Source of the DNA: Solimonas sp966252075
Lineage (GTDB): Bacteria; Pseudomonadota; Gammaproteobacteria; Nevskiales; Nevskiaceae
Length of the DNA stretch: 19,117 nucleotides
NCBI GenBank assembly: GCA_966252075.1
Contig: CBINNP010000039.1
Span: 1-19,117 of the forward strand
Reading direction: 5' to 3'
Within the stretch, counting starts at the first letter, position 1; each line of letters begins with the position of its first letter. Shown here piece by piece: positions 6,579 through 14,456 of the stretch. The notes below the pieces were generated by a model. That model saw only the letters and a program-made list of their open reading frames with translations, was not told where the DNA came from and did no database searches. A program made the translations under genes and the position numbers.

Positions 6579-9055
6579 CGATGACGGCAATGATCGTGGC
6601 GATGGCCGTGCTGATGGCCTGGGTCTTGGCTTTCGTCGGCGCCCCCCTGTGGTTGTGGACGCTGGGCGCGGCGGTGGCGCTCGGCGCGCTGGCGCTGGCC
6701 GCTGCCTGGGCGCCGCCGCTGCTGCTGGGCCTTGCGCTGCTGTTCGTGGCGGCCGCCGCCGTGCTCAACGTCGTGCCGCTGCGGCGCGCGCTGATCAGCC
6801 GCGGTGCCTTCGCCTTCTTCAAGCGCGTGCTGCCGGAAATGTCGTCGACCGAGCGCGAGGTGCTCGAAGCAGGCGACGTCTGGTTCGAGGCCGAGCTGTT
6901 CCGCGGCCGGCCGGACTGGCAGAAGCTGTTGAGCTTCCAGTACACGCGGCTGACGACGGAGGAGCGCCGCTTTCTCGATCGCGAGTGCGAGGAGCTGTGC
7001 AAGCTCTGCGACGACTGGAAGATCGAGTACGAGCAGAAGGATCTGCCGCGGGAGGCCTGGGAATACATTGCCAGGCACAAGTTCTTCTCGATGCTGATCA
7101 AGAAGGAGTTCGGCGGGCTGGGCTTCTCGGCGGCGGCGCAGTCGGCAGTGGTGACCAAGCTGGCCAGCAAGTCGATCACCCTGGCGGTGACGGTGATGGT
7201 GCCGAACTCGCTGGGCCCGGGCGAGCTGCTGATGCATTACGGCACCGACGCGCAGCGCCAGAAATGGCTGCCGGGCCTGATCGACGGCAGCCAGATTCCC
7301 TGCTTCGGCCTGACCGGTCCGGAAGTTGGTTCGGATGCGACGGCGATGCCGGATATCGGTGTCGTCGGCTATGGCGAGCACGAGGGTCAGCGCGTCCTCG
7401 GAATAACACTCACTTTTTCGAAGCGGTACATCACCTTGGCGCCGGTGGCGACGGTGATCGGCCTGGCCTTCAAGCTGCGCGATCCGGATGGCCTGCTGGG
7501 CGACAAGAGCAGGATCGACTACGGCATCACCTGCGCGCTGGTGCCGGCCTCGCACCCGGACGTGCACATCGGTCGCCGCCATTACCCCGGCTCGGCGTTC
7601 ATGAACGGTACGATCCACGGCCGCGACGTCTTCGTGCCGCTGGACGCCATCATCGGCGGTCCGCAAATGGCCGGCAAAGGCTGGCGCATGCTGTCGGAGT
7701 GCCTGTCGGCCGGTCGTGGCATCTCGCTGCCGGCGCTGGCGACCGCCGGCGGCCAGGTGGCCTATCGGATGACCGGGGTCTACTCGCGCTTCCGCCGCCA
7801 GTTCAAGGTTTCGGTCGGCAAGTTCGAGGGCGTGCAGGAGGCCACCGGCCGCATCGCCGGCTATGCCTACACGCTGGAAGCGATGCGCATGCTGACCGCA
7901 TCGGCGGTCGATCACTGCGCGCCGAGCGTGGCGACGGCAATCGCCAAGTACCACATGACCGAGCTGATGCGGAAGATCATCAACGACGGCATGGACGTGC
8001 TCGGCGGCAAGGGCATCCAGCAAGGGCCGCGCAACTTCATCGCCACGGCTTACAAGACCACGCCGGTGGCGATCACGGTGGAAGGCGCGAATATCCTGAC
8101 GCGCAATCTGATGATCTACGGCCAGGGCGCGATCCGCTGCCACCAGTTTGTGTTCCAGGAAATGGAGGCGGCGCGCGAGAACGATCTGCACAAGTTCGAC
8201 AAGCTGCTGTTCGCCCACGTCGGCACGGCGATCAATCGTGCGGTGCGGGCGTTCACGCTGGGCCTGAGCGGCGCACGGCTGGCGGGCGCGCCGGTCGAGG
8301 GCGCGATGGCGCCGTATTTCCGCCAGCTCGAACGGATGTCGGCGGCCCTGTCGTTCACTTCCGACCTGACGATGGGCGTACTGGGCGGCAAGCTCAAATT
8401 CATGGAGCGCCTGTCGGCGCGGCTTGGCGACGTGCTGTCGCAGCTGTACATTGCCGCCTGCGTGATCCGCTATTACGAGGAGGGTTCGAAGAGCGATGCC
8501 GAGATCGCCCATGCGCGCTGGGCGCTCGACAACTGCCTGTACGAGATCGGCCAGGCCTTCGGCGGCTTCATCCGCAATTTCCCGGTGGCGCCGGCTCGCT
8601 GGCTGCTGCGCCTGGTGGTGTTTCCACTCGGCAACCCGTACCGGCCGGTAACGGACCGCAACAATGCGCATGTTGCCGATCTGTTGCTCGAGGCCAGCGA
8701 TCTGCGCGAGCGCCTGAGCTGGCTGGTGTTCAAGAACGGCGGCGTGCACGACCCGATCGGTCGCATGGAGCATGCGTGGACGGTGGCGCAGAAAACGGAA
8801 GCCGCCTACCTCAAGTACTTCAGGCTCGCCAACAAGGGCGAGATCGTCGGCGATACGGTCGCCGAGCGGCTCGCCGACGCGCTGCGCCAGCAGAAGCTGA
8901 CGACGGCCGAAGTCGAACAGGCCCGCGCCTACGACGAAGTCCGCTACGACGTCATCCTCACCGACGACTTCAGCAAGGACTATCTGCTCGGCAGGTTCTC
9001 GGCCGAAGCGGGCGAGTCGATCGAGAGGGCCGGGTTGATGGCGCGTGTCGCCTGA
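6575..9055 (+). CDS. fadE: Long-form acyl-CoA dehydrogenase FadE, membrane-associated
   Basis: FAD-dependent enzyme that introduces the first double bond in fatty acyl-CoA beta-oxidation. The 826-residue length is close to E. coli FadE (814). The N-terminus (about residues 5-68) is a run of two or three hydrophobic helices, as in E. coli FadE, so membrane association is likely. Conserved blocks follow: PNSLGPGELLMHYGT, IPCFGLTGPEVGSDA, KRYITLAPVATV, GRRHYPGSAFMNG, SAGRGISLPA, GKGIQQGPRNF and TVEGANILTRNLMIYGQGAIRCH. Glu503 in VEGA aligns with the catalytic base position of the family (inferred). The DUF1974 C-terminal region follows. The ATG at 6575 overlaps the tetR stop. GGAG at 6570-6573 is better spaced for the ATG at 6581, so the true start may be two codons later. 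Codons 7400-7417 are locally unusual. Confidence 0.95.
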   Translation: MTMTAMIVAMAVLMAWVLAFVGAPLWLWTLGAAVALGALALAAAWAPPLLLGLALLFVAAAAVLNVVPLRRALISRGAFAFFKRVLPEMSSTEREVLEAGDVWFEAELFRGRPDWQKLLSFQYTRLTTEERRFLDRECEELCKLCDDWKIEYEQKDLPREAWEYIARHKFFSMLIKKEFGGLGFSAAAQSAVVTKLASKSITLAVTVMVPNSLGPGELLMHYGTDAQRQKWLPGLIDGSQIPCFGLTGPEVGSDATAMPDIGVVGYGEHEGQRVLGITLTFSKRYITLAPVATVIGLAFKLRDPDGLLGDKSRIDYGITCALVPASHPDVHIGRRHYPGSAFMNGTIHGRDVFVPLDAIIGGPQMAGKGWRMLSECLSAGRGISLPALATAGGQVAYRMTGVYSRFRRQFKVSVGKFEGVQEATGRIAGYAYTLEAMRMLTASAVDHCAPSVATAIAKYHMTELMRKIINDGMDVLGGKGIQQGPRNFIATAYKTTPVAITVEGANILTRNLMIYGQGAIRCHQFVFQEMEAARENDLHKFDKLLFAHVGTAINRAVRAFTLGLSGARLAGAPVEGAMAPYFRQLERMSAALSFTSDLTMGVLGGKLKFMERLSARLGDVLSQLYIAACVIRYYEEGSKSDAEIAHARWALDNCLYEIGQAFGGFIRNFPVAPARWLLRLVVFPLGNPYRPVTDRNNAHVADLLLEASDLRERLSWLVFKNGGVHDPIGRMEHAWTVAQKTEAAYLKYFRLANKGEIVGDTVAERLADALRQQKLTTAEVEQARAYDEVRYDVILTDDFSKDYLLGRFSAEAGESIERAGLMARVA

Positions 9056-9133
9056 TCGCCGCCAGGTGAAGACTGTGGCTGTCGCGTTCGCCTCGCTTGG
9101 CGGAAGATAAGCCCTCTTCAACAGGGGGCAGGC

Positions 9134-10633
9134 ATGAGCGCAGCAGATGCGGCATCGATCTGGGTCGGCAAGGGCGATGGCCCGCAGCGCCTGCTCGCTG
9201 CCTACGGCAACCGGCACGGTTTGATCGCCGGCGCGACGGGCACCGGCAAGACGGTGACGCTGCAGCTGCTGGCCGAAGGCTACTCGGCGATCGGCGTGCC
9301 GGTATTCGCCGCCGACATCAAGGGCGATCTGTCCGGCATCGCCGCCGCCGGCGAGGCCAAGCCCAAGCTCGTCGAGCGTGCCGCGCGGATCGGTATCCAG
9401 GGCTACGGCCCCGCCGCCTGTCCGACGGTGTTCTGGGACATCTTCGGCAGCAGCGGCCACCCGGTGCGCACGACCGTCTCCGACATGGGGCCGCTGCTGC
9501 TGGCGCGGCTGCTGGATCTGTCCGAGGTGCAGGAAGCGGTGCTGGCGCTGGTGTTCCGCTACGCCGACGACCAGGGCTTGCTGCTGCTCGATCTCAAGGA
9601 CCTGCGTGCCACGCTGGCCCATGTCGGCGCCAATGCCAAGACGCTCGGCAGCGACTACGGCCTGATCGGCAGCGCCTCGGTCGCGGCGATCCAGCGCGCG
9701 CTGCTGCAGCTGGAGGCCGATGGCGCCGAGCATTTCTTCGGCGAGCCCGCGCTGCAGCTGGCGGACTTCATGCGCACCGATCTGACCGGGCGCGGCATCG
9801 TCAATGTCCTGGCCGCCGACGTGCTGTACCAGAAGCCGCGGCTGTACGCGATGTTCCTGCTGTGGCTGCTCGCCGAGCTGTTCGAGCAGCTGCCGGAGGC
9901 CGGTGACATCGACCAGCCCAAGCTGGTGTTCTTCTTCGACGAGGCGCACCTGCTGTTCAAGGATGCGCCGAAGGCGCTGGTGGACAAGGTCGAGCAGGTG
10001 GTGCGGCTGATTCGTTCCAAAGGCGTCGGTGTTTACTTTGTCACGCAGAATCCGCTGGATCTGCCCGATGCGGTGCTCGGCCAGCTCGGCAATCGGATCC
10101 AGCACGCGCTGCGCGCGTTCACGCCGCGCGATCAGAAGGCGGTCAAGGCAGCGGCCGAGACCTTCAGGGCCAATCCTGCTCTTGATGTCGCGGCGGTGAT
10201 CCAGCAACTCGGCATCGGCGAGGCCCTGGTCTCCCTGCTCGGTGACAACGGGGTGCCGGGCGTGGTCGAGCGAACCCTGATTGCACCGCCGCGCTCGCGG
10301 ATCGGCGCGCTCAGCGCCGACGAGCGTCGCCAGGTGATGGCGCGCAGTCCGCTGGCCGGCCGTTATGACACCGCGGTGGATCGCCAATCGGCCTATGAGA
10401 AGCTGGCCGAGCGTGCGGAGCCCGCCGCGCCGGGTGCCGGTGGCGGTGCCGGCTGGTGGGATCGCGGCGAGACCCCGGCCGCGACGAGAAGCGGCAGGGC
10501 GCGGCCGGCGCGGCCGCGCGAGACCGTGGTCGAGGCGACCTTGAAGAGCGCGGCGCGCAGTGCCGGGTCGTCGATCGGCCGCGAAATCGGCCGGCAATTG
10601 TTGCGCGGCCTGCTCGGCTCGCTGCGCCGCTGA
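9134..10633 (+). CDS. HerA-like ATPase, DUF853 family (E. coli YjgR-like)
   Basis: P-loop ATPase of the FtsK/HerA superfamily, 499 residues, predicted cytoplasmic. Walker A is GATGTGKT at 33-40 and Walker B is LVFFFDEAH with D269 and E270. The family-typical segments FAADIKGDLSG, VFWDIFG, RSKGVGVYFVTQNPLDLPD and RAFTPRDQKAVKAAAETFR are all present. The C-terminal region (about 420-499) is Ala/Gly/Arg-rich and ends in a basic helix, GREIGRQLLRGLLGSLRR. AGGGGG at 9123-9128 precedes the ATG by five bases. DUF853 proteins are widespread, but their cellular role is poorly defined; DNA translocation is suggested only by homology to HerA. It is probably a separate unit, 78 bases after fadE and 150 bases before rsmG. 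Confidence 0.92.
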   Translation: MSAADAASIWVGKGDGPQRLLAAYGNRHGLIAGATGTGKTVTLQLLAEGYSAIGVPVFAADIKGDLSGIAAAGEAKPKLVERAARIGIQGYGPAACPTVFWDIFGSSGHPVRTTVSDMGPLLLARLLDLSEVQEAVLALVFRYADDQGLLLLDLKDLRATLAHVGANAKTLGSDYGLIGSASVAAIQRALLQLEADGAEHFFGEPALQLADFMRTDLTGRGIVNVLAADVLYQKPRLYAMFLLWLLAELFEQLPEAGDIDQPKLVFFFDEAHLLFKDAPKALVDKVEQVVRLIRSKGVGVYFVTQNPLDLPDAVLGQLGNRIQHALRAFTPRDQKAVKAAAETFRANPALDVAAVIQQLGIGEALVSLLGDNGVPGVVERTLIAPPRSRIGALSADERRQVMARSPLAGRYDTAVDRQSAYEKLAERAEPAAPGAGGGAGWWDRGETPAATRSGRARPARPRETVVEATLKSAARSAGSSIGREIGRQLLRGLLGSLRR

Positions 10634-10646
10634 AGCCGGCGGAAAG

Positions 10647-10684
10647 CGGCCCGGGCCGGGCACACCGGCCGGCGCGGGTATACT
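10647..10684 (+). promoter_or_regulatory. GC-rich palindromes and -10 element upstream of rsmG
   Basis: A 12-base perfect palindrome CGGCCCGGGCCG (10647-10658) and an overlapping GCCGG/CCGGC inverted repeat (10655-10669) lie just after the DUF853 gene, with no T-run. A near-consensus -10, TATACT, follows at 10679-10684, but without a recognisable -35. It could start the rsmG-parA-parB message about 90 bases before the rsmG start. Confidence 0.45.
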
Positions 10685-10783
10685 GCGCGGCCGCTTCGCT
10701 GCCCTGACGTCCATGCGCGCTGTCGCCGTCTCCCTCCAGTTGCCCGTGCCGGCTGCTTCCATCGCGGCGCCGGGGGAGGCGTC

Positions 10784-11431
10784 GTGAGCGTTGGTCTGGA
10801 CGCACAGCTGGCACGCGGCCTCGAGGCGCTGGGGCTGGCGCTGGATGTCGCCGCCCGCAAGCAATTGCTCGCCTATCTCGACGAGCTGAGCAAATGGAAC
10901 TCCGCCTACAACCTGACAGCGATCCGCACACCGAGCGAGATGGTGACGCGCCATCTGCTCGACTCGCTGGCGCTGCTCCCGGTGATCGCGGCCTATGCCG
11001 GCGATGGAGCGCGCGTGCTCGATGTCGGCAGCGGCGGCGGCATGCCGGGCATCATGCTGGCGATCGCGCGGCCCGACTGGCGACTGACGCTGCTCGACAG
11101 CAACGGCAAGAAGGCGCGCTTCCTGCGTCATCTGCAGCGCGCGCTGCCGTTGGCCAATGTCGAAGTTGCCGAGGCGCGCGTCGAGGCCTGGACGCCGCCG
11201 GCGCCGTACGCCGCGATCACCAGCCGCGCCTTCGCTTCGCTCGCCGATTTCGTCTCGCTGACACGGCCGCTGCTGGCGCCCGGTGGAGTGTGGGTCGCCA
11301 TGAAAGGCAAACTAGATGAAGCCGAGCTGGCGGCCGCCGCGGCCGCCGTCGAGATCCGGGAGACCCGAGCCCTGTCCGTGCCGGGACTGCGCGAAGACCG
11401 CCACGCTGTTGTCGCAGGGCCCAAACCATGA
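10784..11431 (+). CDS. rsmG: 16S rRNA (guanine527-N7)-methyltransferase RsmG
   Basis: SAM-dependent methyltransferase that modifies G527 of 16S rRNA; formerly called GidB. The product is 215 residues (E. coli about 207). The N-terminal helix region carries LAYLDELSKWNSAYNLTAIRTPSEMVTRHLLDS, diagnostic for the family. The SAM-binding motif is VLDVGSGGGMPG at 78-89, followed by the acidic LLDSNGKKARFLR segment and then AITSRAFASL. The start is a GTG with GGGAGG four bases upstream. The stop overlaps the parA start by ATGA, which indicates translational coupling. It heads the rsmG-parA-parB unit found near oriC in many gammaproteobacteria, but mnmG (gidA), its usual upstream partner, is not adjacent. 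Confidence 0.95.
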   Translation: MSVGLDAQLARGLEALGLALDVAARKQLLAYLDELSKWNSAYNLTAIRTPSEMVTRHLLDSLALLPVIAAYAGDGARVLDVGSGGGMPGIMLAIARPDWRLTLLDSNGKKARFLRHLQRALPLANVEVAEARVEAWTPPAPYAAITSRAFASLADFVSLTRPLLAPGGVWVAMKGKLDEAELAAAAAAVEIRETRALSVPGLREDRHAVVAGPKP

Positions 11432-12216
11432 GTTATGTCATCGCCATTGCCAACCAGAAGGGTGGTGTCGGCAAGACCACGACCTCGATCAATCTGGCGG
11501 CCTCGCTGGCAGCGACCAAGCGCCGTGTGCTGCTCGTCGACCTGGATGCGCAGGGCAACGCGACGATGGGCGTCGGCGTCGACAAGAGTGCGCTGACGCA
11601 CAGCGCCCGCGACGTGCTGCTGGAGCAGATACCCATCCGCAGCGCGATCCAGCATCTGCCCGAGCTGGGGCTTTCGGTGCTGCCGGGCAATGCCGACATG
11701 ACCGAGGCCGAGATCAAGCTGCGCGACATGCCGGTCGGCGACTTCGCCTTGCGCGCAGCGCTGGCGGAAGTTGCCGATGACTTCGACTACGTGATCCTCG
11801 ACTGCCCGCCGGCGCTGTCGAAGTTGACCGTCAACGCCCTGGTTGCGGCCGACGGCGTGCTGATCCCGATGCAGTGCGAGTACTACGCGCTGGAGGGCCT
11901 CACCGCGCTGATGGACACGGTGCAGAAGATCAAGCGCGTCATCAATCCGAAACTGGAAATCGAAGGCCTGCTGCGGACCATGTTCGATCCGCGCAACAAC
12001 CTGGCCAATGACGTCTCCGGCCAGTTGACCCAGCATTTCGGCGACAAGGTCTATCGCACGCTGGTGCCGCGCAACGTGCGCCTCGCCGAGGCGCCGAGCC
12101 ACGGCCTGCCGGTAATGCTCTACGACCCCAATTCATCGGGCGCCAAGGCCTATCTGGCGCTCGCCGGCGAGGTGCTGCGCCGCCACGATGGCGGCCAGCT
12201 GCGCCTGCCGGCATGA
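11428..12216 (+). CDS. parA: Chromosome-partitioning ATPase ParA (Soj)
   Basis: Deviant Walker ATPase that binds DNA non-specifically and moves ParB-parS complexes to segregate the chromosome. The 262-residue length is typical of chromosomal ParA without an N-terminal regulatory domain. The Walker A is KGGVGKTT at 11-18 with signature Lys K11; Walker A' is LLVDLDAQGN with D38 and D40; the Walker B-like VILDCPP and the C-terminal FDPRNNLANDVSGQL and PRNVRLAEAPSHG segments follow. It starts inside the rsmG stop codon and is followed 49 bases later by parB. Confidence 0.95.
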   Translation: MSYVIAIANQKGGVGKTTTSINLAASLAATKRRVLLVDLDAQGNATMGVGVDKSALTHSARDVLLEQIPIRSAIQHLPELGLSVLPGNADMTEAEIKLRDMPVGDFALRAALAEVADDFDYVILDCPPALSKLTVNALVAADGVLIPMQCEYYALEGLTALMDTVQKIKRVINPKLEIEGLLRTMFDPRNNLANDVSGQLTQHFGDKVYRTLVPRNVRLAEAPSHGLPVMLYDPNSSGAKAYLALAGEVLRRHDGGQLRLPA

Positions 12217-12265
12217 GCTTCAGCAGAACGACCGCCGCGCTGCGCGGCTCGCCGGAGAATCAGTG

Positions 12266-13111
12266 GTGACTGTCAAGAAACGCGGACTGGGTCGTGGCCT
12301 GGATGTGCTGCTCAGCAGCGTCGCGCAGGCGTCGGAAGCCGAAGCCGGTGACGAGTTGCGCGAGCTTGCCGTCGAGCGCCTGCAGCCCGGCAAGCACCAG
12401 CCGCGCCGTCACTTCGACGACGAGGCGCTGGCGGCGCTGGCCGAGTCGATTCGCGCGCAAGGCATCGTGCAGCCGCTGGTGGTGCGTTCGGCGGGCGCCG
12501 ACCGTTACGAGATCGTGGCCGGAGAACGGCGCTGGCGCGCCGCGCAGCTGGCTGGCCTGAAGGCCGTGCCGGCGATCATCAAGACGCTCGACGAGCGCAG
12601 CGCGATGGCGGTGGCCCTGGTCGAGAATATCCAGCGCGCCGATCTCAATCCGCTCGAAGAGGCCGAGGCGCTGCAGAAGCTCGTGGACGATTGCGGCCTC
12701 ACCCACGAGGCGCTGGCCAGCGCGGTCGGCCGATCGCGCACCCATATCAGCAATCTGTTGCGACTCAACGAGCTGGACGCCTCGGTGCAGCGGCATGTGC
12801 GCGACGGTCGCCTGAGCCTGGGGCATGCGAAGGTCCTGCTCGGCGTCGATGGCGCACGCCAGGTATCGCTGGCCACGCTGGCCGTCGACAAGCAGTTGTC
12901 GGTCCGCCAGGTCGAGGCGCTGGTGCAGGCTGAGCAGAGCCAGCGCCCGCGGCCTGCCAAGGCGCGCGCGCCGGCGCTGGAGCAGGAACTGGCCCAGTCG
13001 ATCGGTCTGCCGGTCAAGCTGCAGCAGACCGACACCGGCCGTGGCCGCATCAGCATCAGCTTCCGCAGCGCGGCGGAGCTGGAGCGTTTGCTGGCCCGGC
13101 TGAAGGCCTGA
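12266..13111 (+). CDS. parB: Chromosome-partitioning protein ParB (Spo0J)
   Basis: CTP-dependent DNA clamp that loads at parS and activates ParA. From GTG 12266 it has 281 residues. The N-terminus KKRGLGRGLDVLLS is the ParA-interacting segment. The ParB/Srx domain carries GERRWRA at 86-92 and ENIQRADLNPLEEA from 120, the CTP-binding and hydrolysis motifs. A helix-turn-helix (LTHEALASAVGRSRTHISNLLRL) follows, and the C-terminal dimerisation domain ends LERLLARLKA. Two tandem GTG codons (12263 and 12266) compete as the start. GGAG at 12254-12257 is 5 and 8 bases away respectively, and the second is preferred. I found no match to the parS consensus in this window. Confidence 0.94.
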   Translation: MTVKKRGLGRGLDVLLSSVAQASEAEAGDELRELAVERLQPGKHQPRRHFDDEALAALAESIRAQGIVQPLVVRSAGADRYEIVAGERRWRAAQLAGLKAVPAIIKTLDERSAMAVALVENIQRADLNPLEEAEALQKLVDDCGLTHEALASAVGRSRTHISNLLRLNELDASVQRHVRDGRLSLGHAKVLLGVDGARQVSLATLAVDKQLSVRQVEALVQAEQSQRPRPAKARAPALEQELAQSIGLPVKLQQTDTGRGRISISFRSAAELERLLARLKA

Positions 13112-13115
13112 CGGC

Positions 13116-13144
13116 TCAGCTTGGTCGAAGCTGACAAAATTTTT
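13116..13144 (+). terminator. Weak hairpin terminator after parB
   Basis: A 7-base stem TCAGCTT/AAGCTGA (13116-13122 and 13128-13134) closes a 5-base loop. It is followed by CAAAATTTTT, so the T-run starts five bases after the stem. It lies five bases after the parB stop and just ahead of the atp promoter, so it may end the rsmG-parAB message at least partly. Confidence 0.5.
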
Positions 13145-13152
13145 AACTTCTC

Positions 13153-13182
13153 TTGCCGAGGCAATTGGGCAGCCGCTATACT
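13153..13182 (+). promoter_or_regulatory. Main sigma-70 promoter of the atp operon
   Basis: TTGCCG (13153-13158) and TATACT (13177-13182) are separated by 18 bases, the best-formed promoter in the window. The predicted start is near 13189, about 36 bases before the preferred atpI ATG. The context around the -10 matches the FKBP promoter over ten of eleven bases. Confidence 0.75.
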
Positions 13183-13224
13183 CTCTGCGATTGATTGGTG
13201 CACCGCACCAAGCCGGCCCTCAAG

Positions 13225-13581
13225 ATGAAGACCGCGACGCGCATGGCGCGCTATCAGTTGCTGATCGCGTTGGTCAGCGCGGCCTTCTGGCTGTTCTTGG
13301 AAGGCCCCAGGGAAGGACTTGCGGCTTTGGCTGGTGGCGGAATTGGTGCATTACTGACCTTTTACGCCGGGCTCAAGACGTTTTCGGCGTCCGCACAGGA
13401 TGCCCAGCATGCGGTCATGAATTTTTACAAAGCCCAGGTGAGGAAGCTGGTCCTCGCCGTGGTGTTGTTCGCAGTCGCGGTGCGGTTGTTTGCAGATGTG
13501 TTTGTGCCGGTGGTCGTCACGTTTTGTCTGACACTGTCGGTTTACTGGTTCGCGCTTCTTTGGGAATCAAGCGATGGCTGA
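13225..13581 (+). CDS. atpI: ATP synthase protein I (AtpI), c-ring assembly factor
   Basis: Small inner-membrane protein that helps assemble the c-ring of Fo. From ATG 13225 it has 118 residues with four predicted membrane helices (about 9-26, 32-50, 72-90, 92-111), which fits AtpI. The start is uncertain: TTG at 13195 or GTG at 13198 would extend the frame by ten or nine codons, but they sit only about 6-9 bases after the predicted transcription start. ATG 13225 has no strong Shine-Dalgarno. The protein is weakly conserved, as usual for AtpI, and is named mainly from topology and its position before atpB. It overlaps atpB by 8 bases. Confidence 0.85.
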   Translation: MKTATRMARYQLLIALVSAAFWLFLEGPREGLAALAGGGIGALLTFYAGLKTFSASAQDAQHAVMNFYKAQVRKLVLAVVLFAVAVRLFADVFVPVVVTFCLTLSVYWFALLWESSDG

Positions 13582-14380
13582 AGCGGGTCACTCTCCTGCC
13601 GAATACGTTACCCACCATCTGCGTCATTGGGCGAGTGGCGACGACACCGGCTTTATCAGCACGTCTGTTTGGCATCTCGACACCCTCGTCATCTCGACCC
13701 TGCTGGGTCTGGTTTTCCTGACGCTGTTCCGTATCGCCGCCGTGCGCGCCACCAACGGCGTCCCGGGCAAACTGCAGAACTTCGTCGAAATCCTCGTCGA
13801 CTTCGTTGACAACTCCGTCAAGGATTCGTTCCACGGCAACCGCGCCTTCGTTGCGCCGCTGGCGCTGACGATCTTCGTCTGGGTGTTCCTGTGGAATCTG
13901 ATGGACCTGCTGCCGGTGGATCTGGTGCCGCAGCTGTGGGCGCTCGGGCACTCAGCGCTCGGCCATGACCCCGCGCACGCCTACATCCGCGTGGTGCCGT
14001 CGGCCGACATGAGCGCGACTTTCGCATTGTCGATCTCGGTATTCCTGCTGATCTTCTATTACAGCTTCAAGGGCAAGGGTGTCGGCGGCTACGCCAAGGA
14101 GTTCCTGACGCACCCGTTCGGCCCCTGGCTGATGCCGTTCAACATCATTCTCAATTTCGTCGAAACGCTCGCCCGCCCGCTGTCGCTGGCGCTGCGACTG
14201 TTCGGCAACCTCTACGCCGGTGAGCTGATCTTCATCCTCATCGCCCTGCTGCCCTGGTGGGCGCAGGTGGTTCCCGGTCTCGGCTGGGCGATCTTCCACA
14301 TCCTCGTGATCACGCTGCAGGCCTTCATTTTCATGACGCTGACCATCGTGTATCTCAGCATGGCGTACGAGCATCACTGA
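13574..14380 (+). CDS. atpB: F1Fo ATP synthase subunit a
   Basis: Stator subunit that forms the proton half-channels beside the c-ring. The 268-residue polytopic protein carries the family core LARPLSLALRLFGNLYAGELIF. The essential arginine is R208 (equivalent to E. coli R210) and Q249 lies in the ITLQAFIF helix. The amphipathic helix VDFVDNSVKDSF and the FVWVFLWNLMDLLPVDL helix are also present. It starts within the end of atpI, indicating coupling. A 76-base spacer separates it from atpE. Confidence 0.96.
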   Translation: MAEAGHSPAEYVTHHLRHWASGDDTGFISTSVWHLDTLVISTLLGLVFLTLFRIAAVRATNGVPGKLQNFVEILVDFVDNSVKDSFHGNRAFVAPLALTIFVWVFLWNLMDLLPVDLVPQLWALGHSALGHDPAHAYIRVVPSADMSATFALSISVFLLIFYYSFKGKGVGGYAKEFLTHPFGPWLMPFNIILNFVETLARPLSLALRLFGNLYAGELIFILIALLPWWAQVVPGLGWAIFHILVITLQAFIFMTLTIVYLSMAYEHH

Positions 14381-14456
14381 ACGCCACGGTTTCAAGTTGG
14401 TTTCTTGCAGCACCGACGTTTTTCCACCACGCAACACACGGAGTTAGGAGTAGACC

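Noticed and set aside
5733..6590. N-terminal extension of the OmpA-family frame
   Set aside because: The signal peptide and a good Shine-Dalgarno place the start at 5732; the upstream part is antisense to tetR.
10634..10783. Possible oriC or parS next to rsmG-parAB
   Set aside because: No DnaA-box-like TTATCCACA cluster, AT-rich unwinding region or match to the parS consensus could be seen here or elsewhere in the window.
6527..11131. A 1534-codon open frame on the minus strand across fadE, the DUF853 gene and rsmG
   Set aside because: It lies antisense to three clearly identified genes and its translation is Arg/Gln/His-rich low-complexity. This is the usual mirror frame of GC-rich codon usage.
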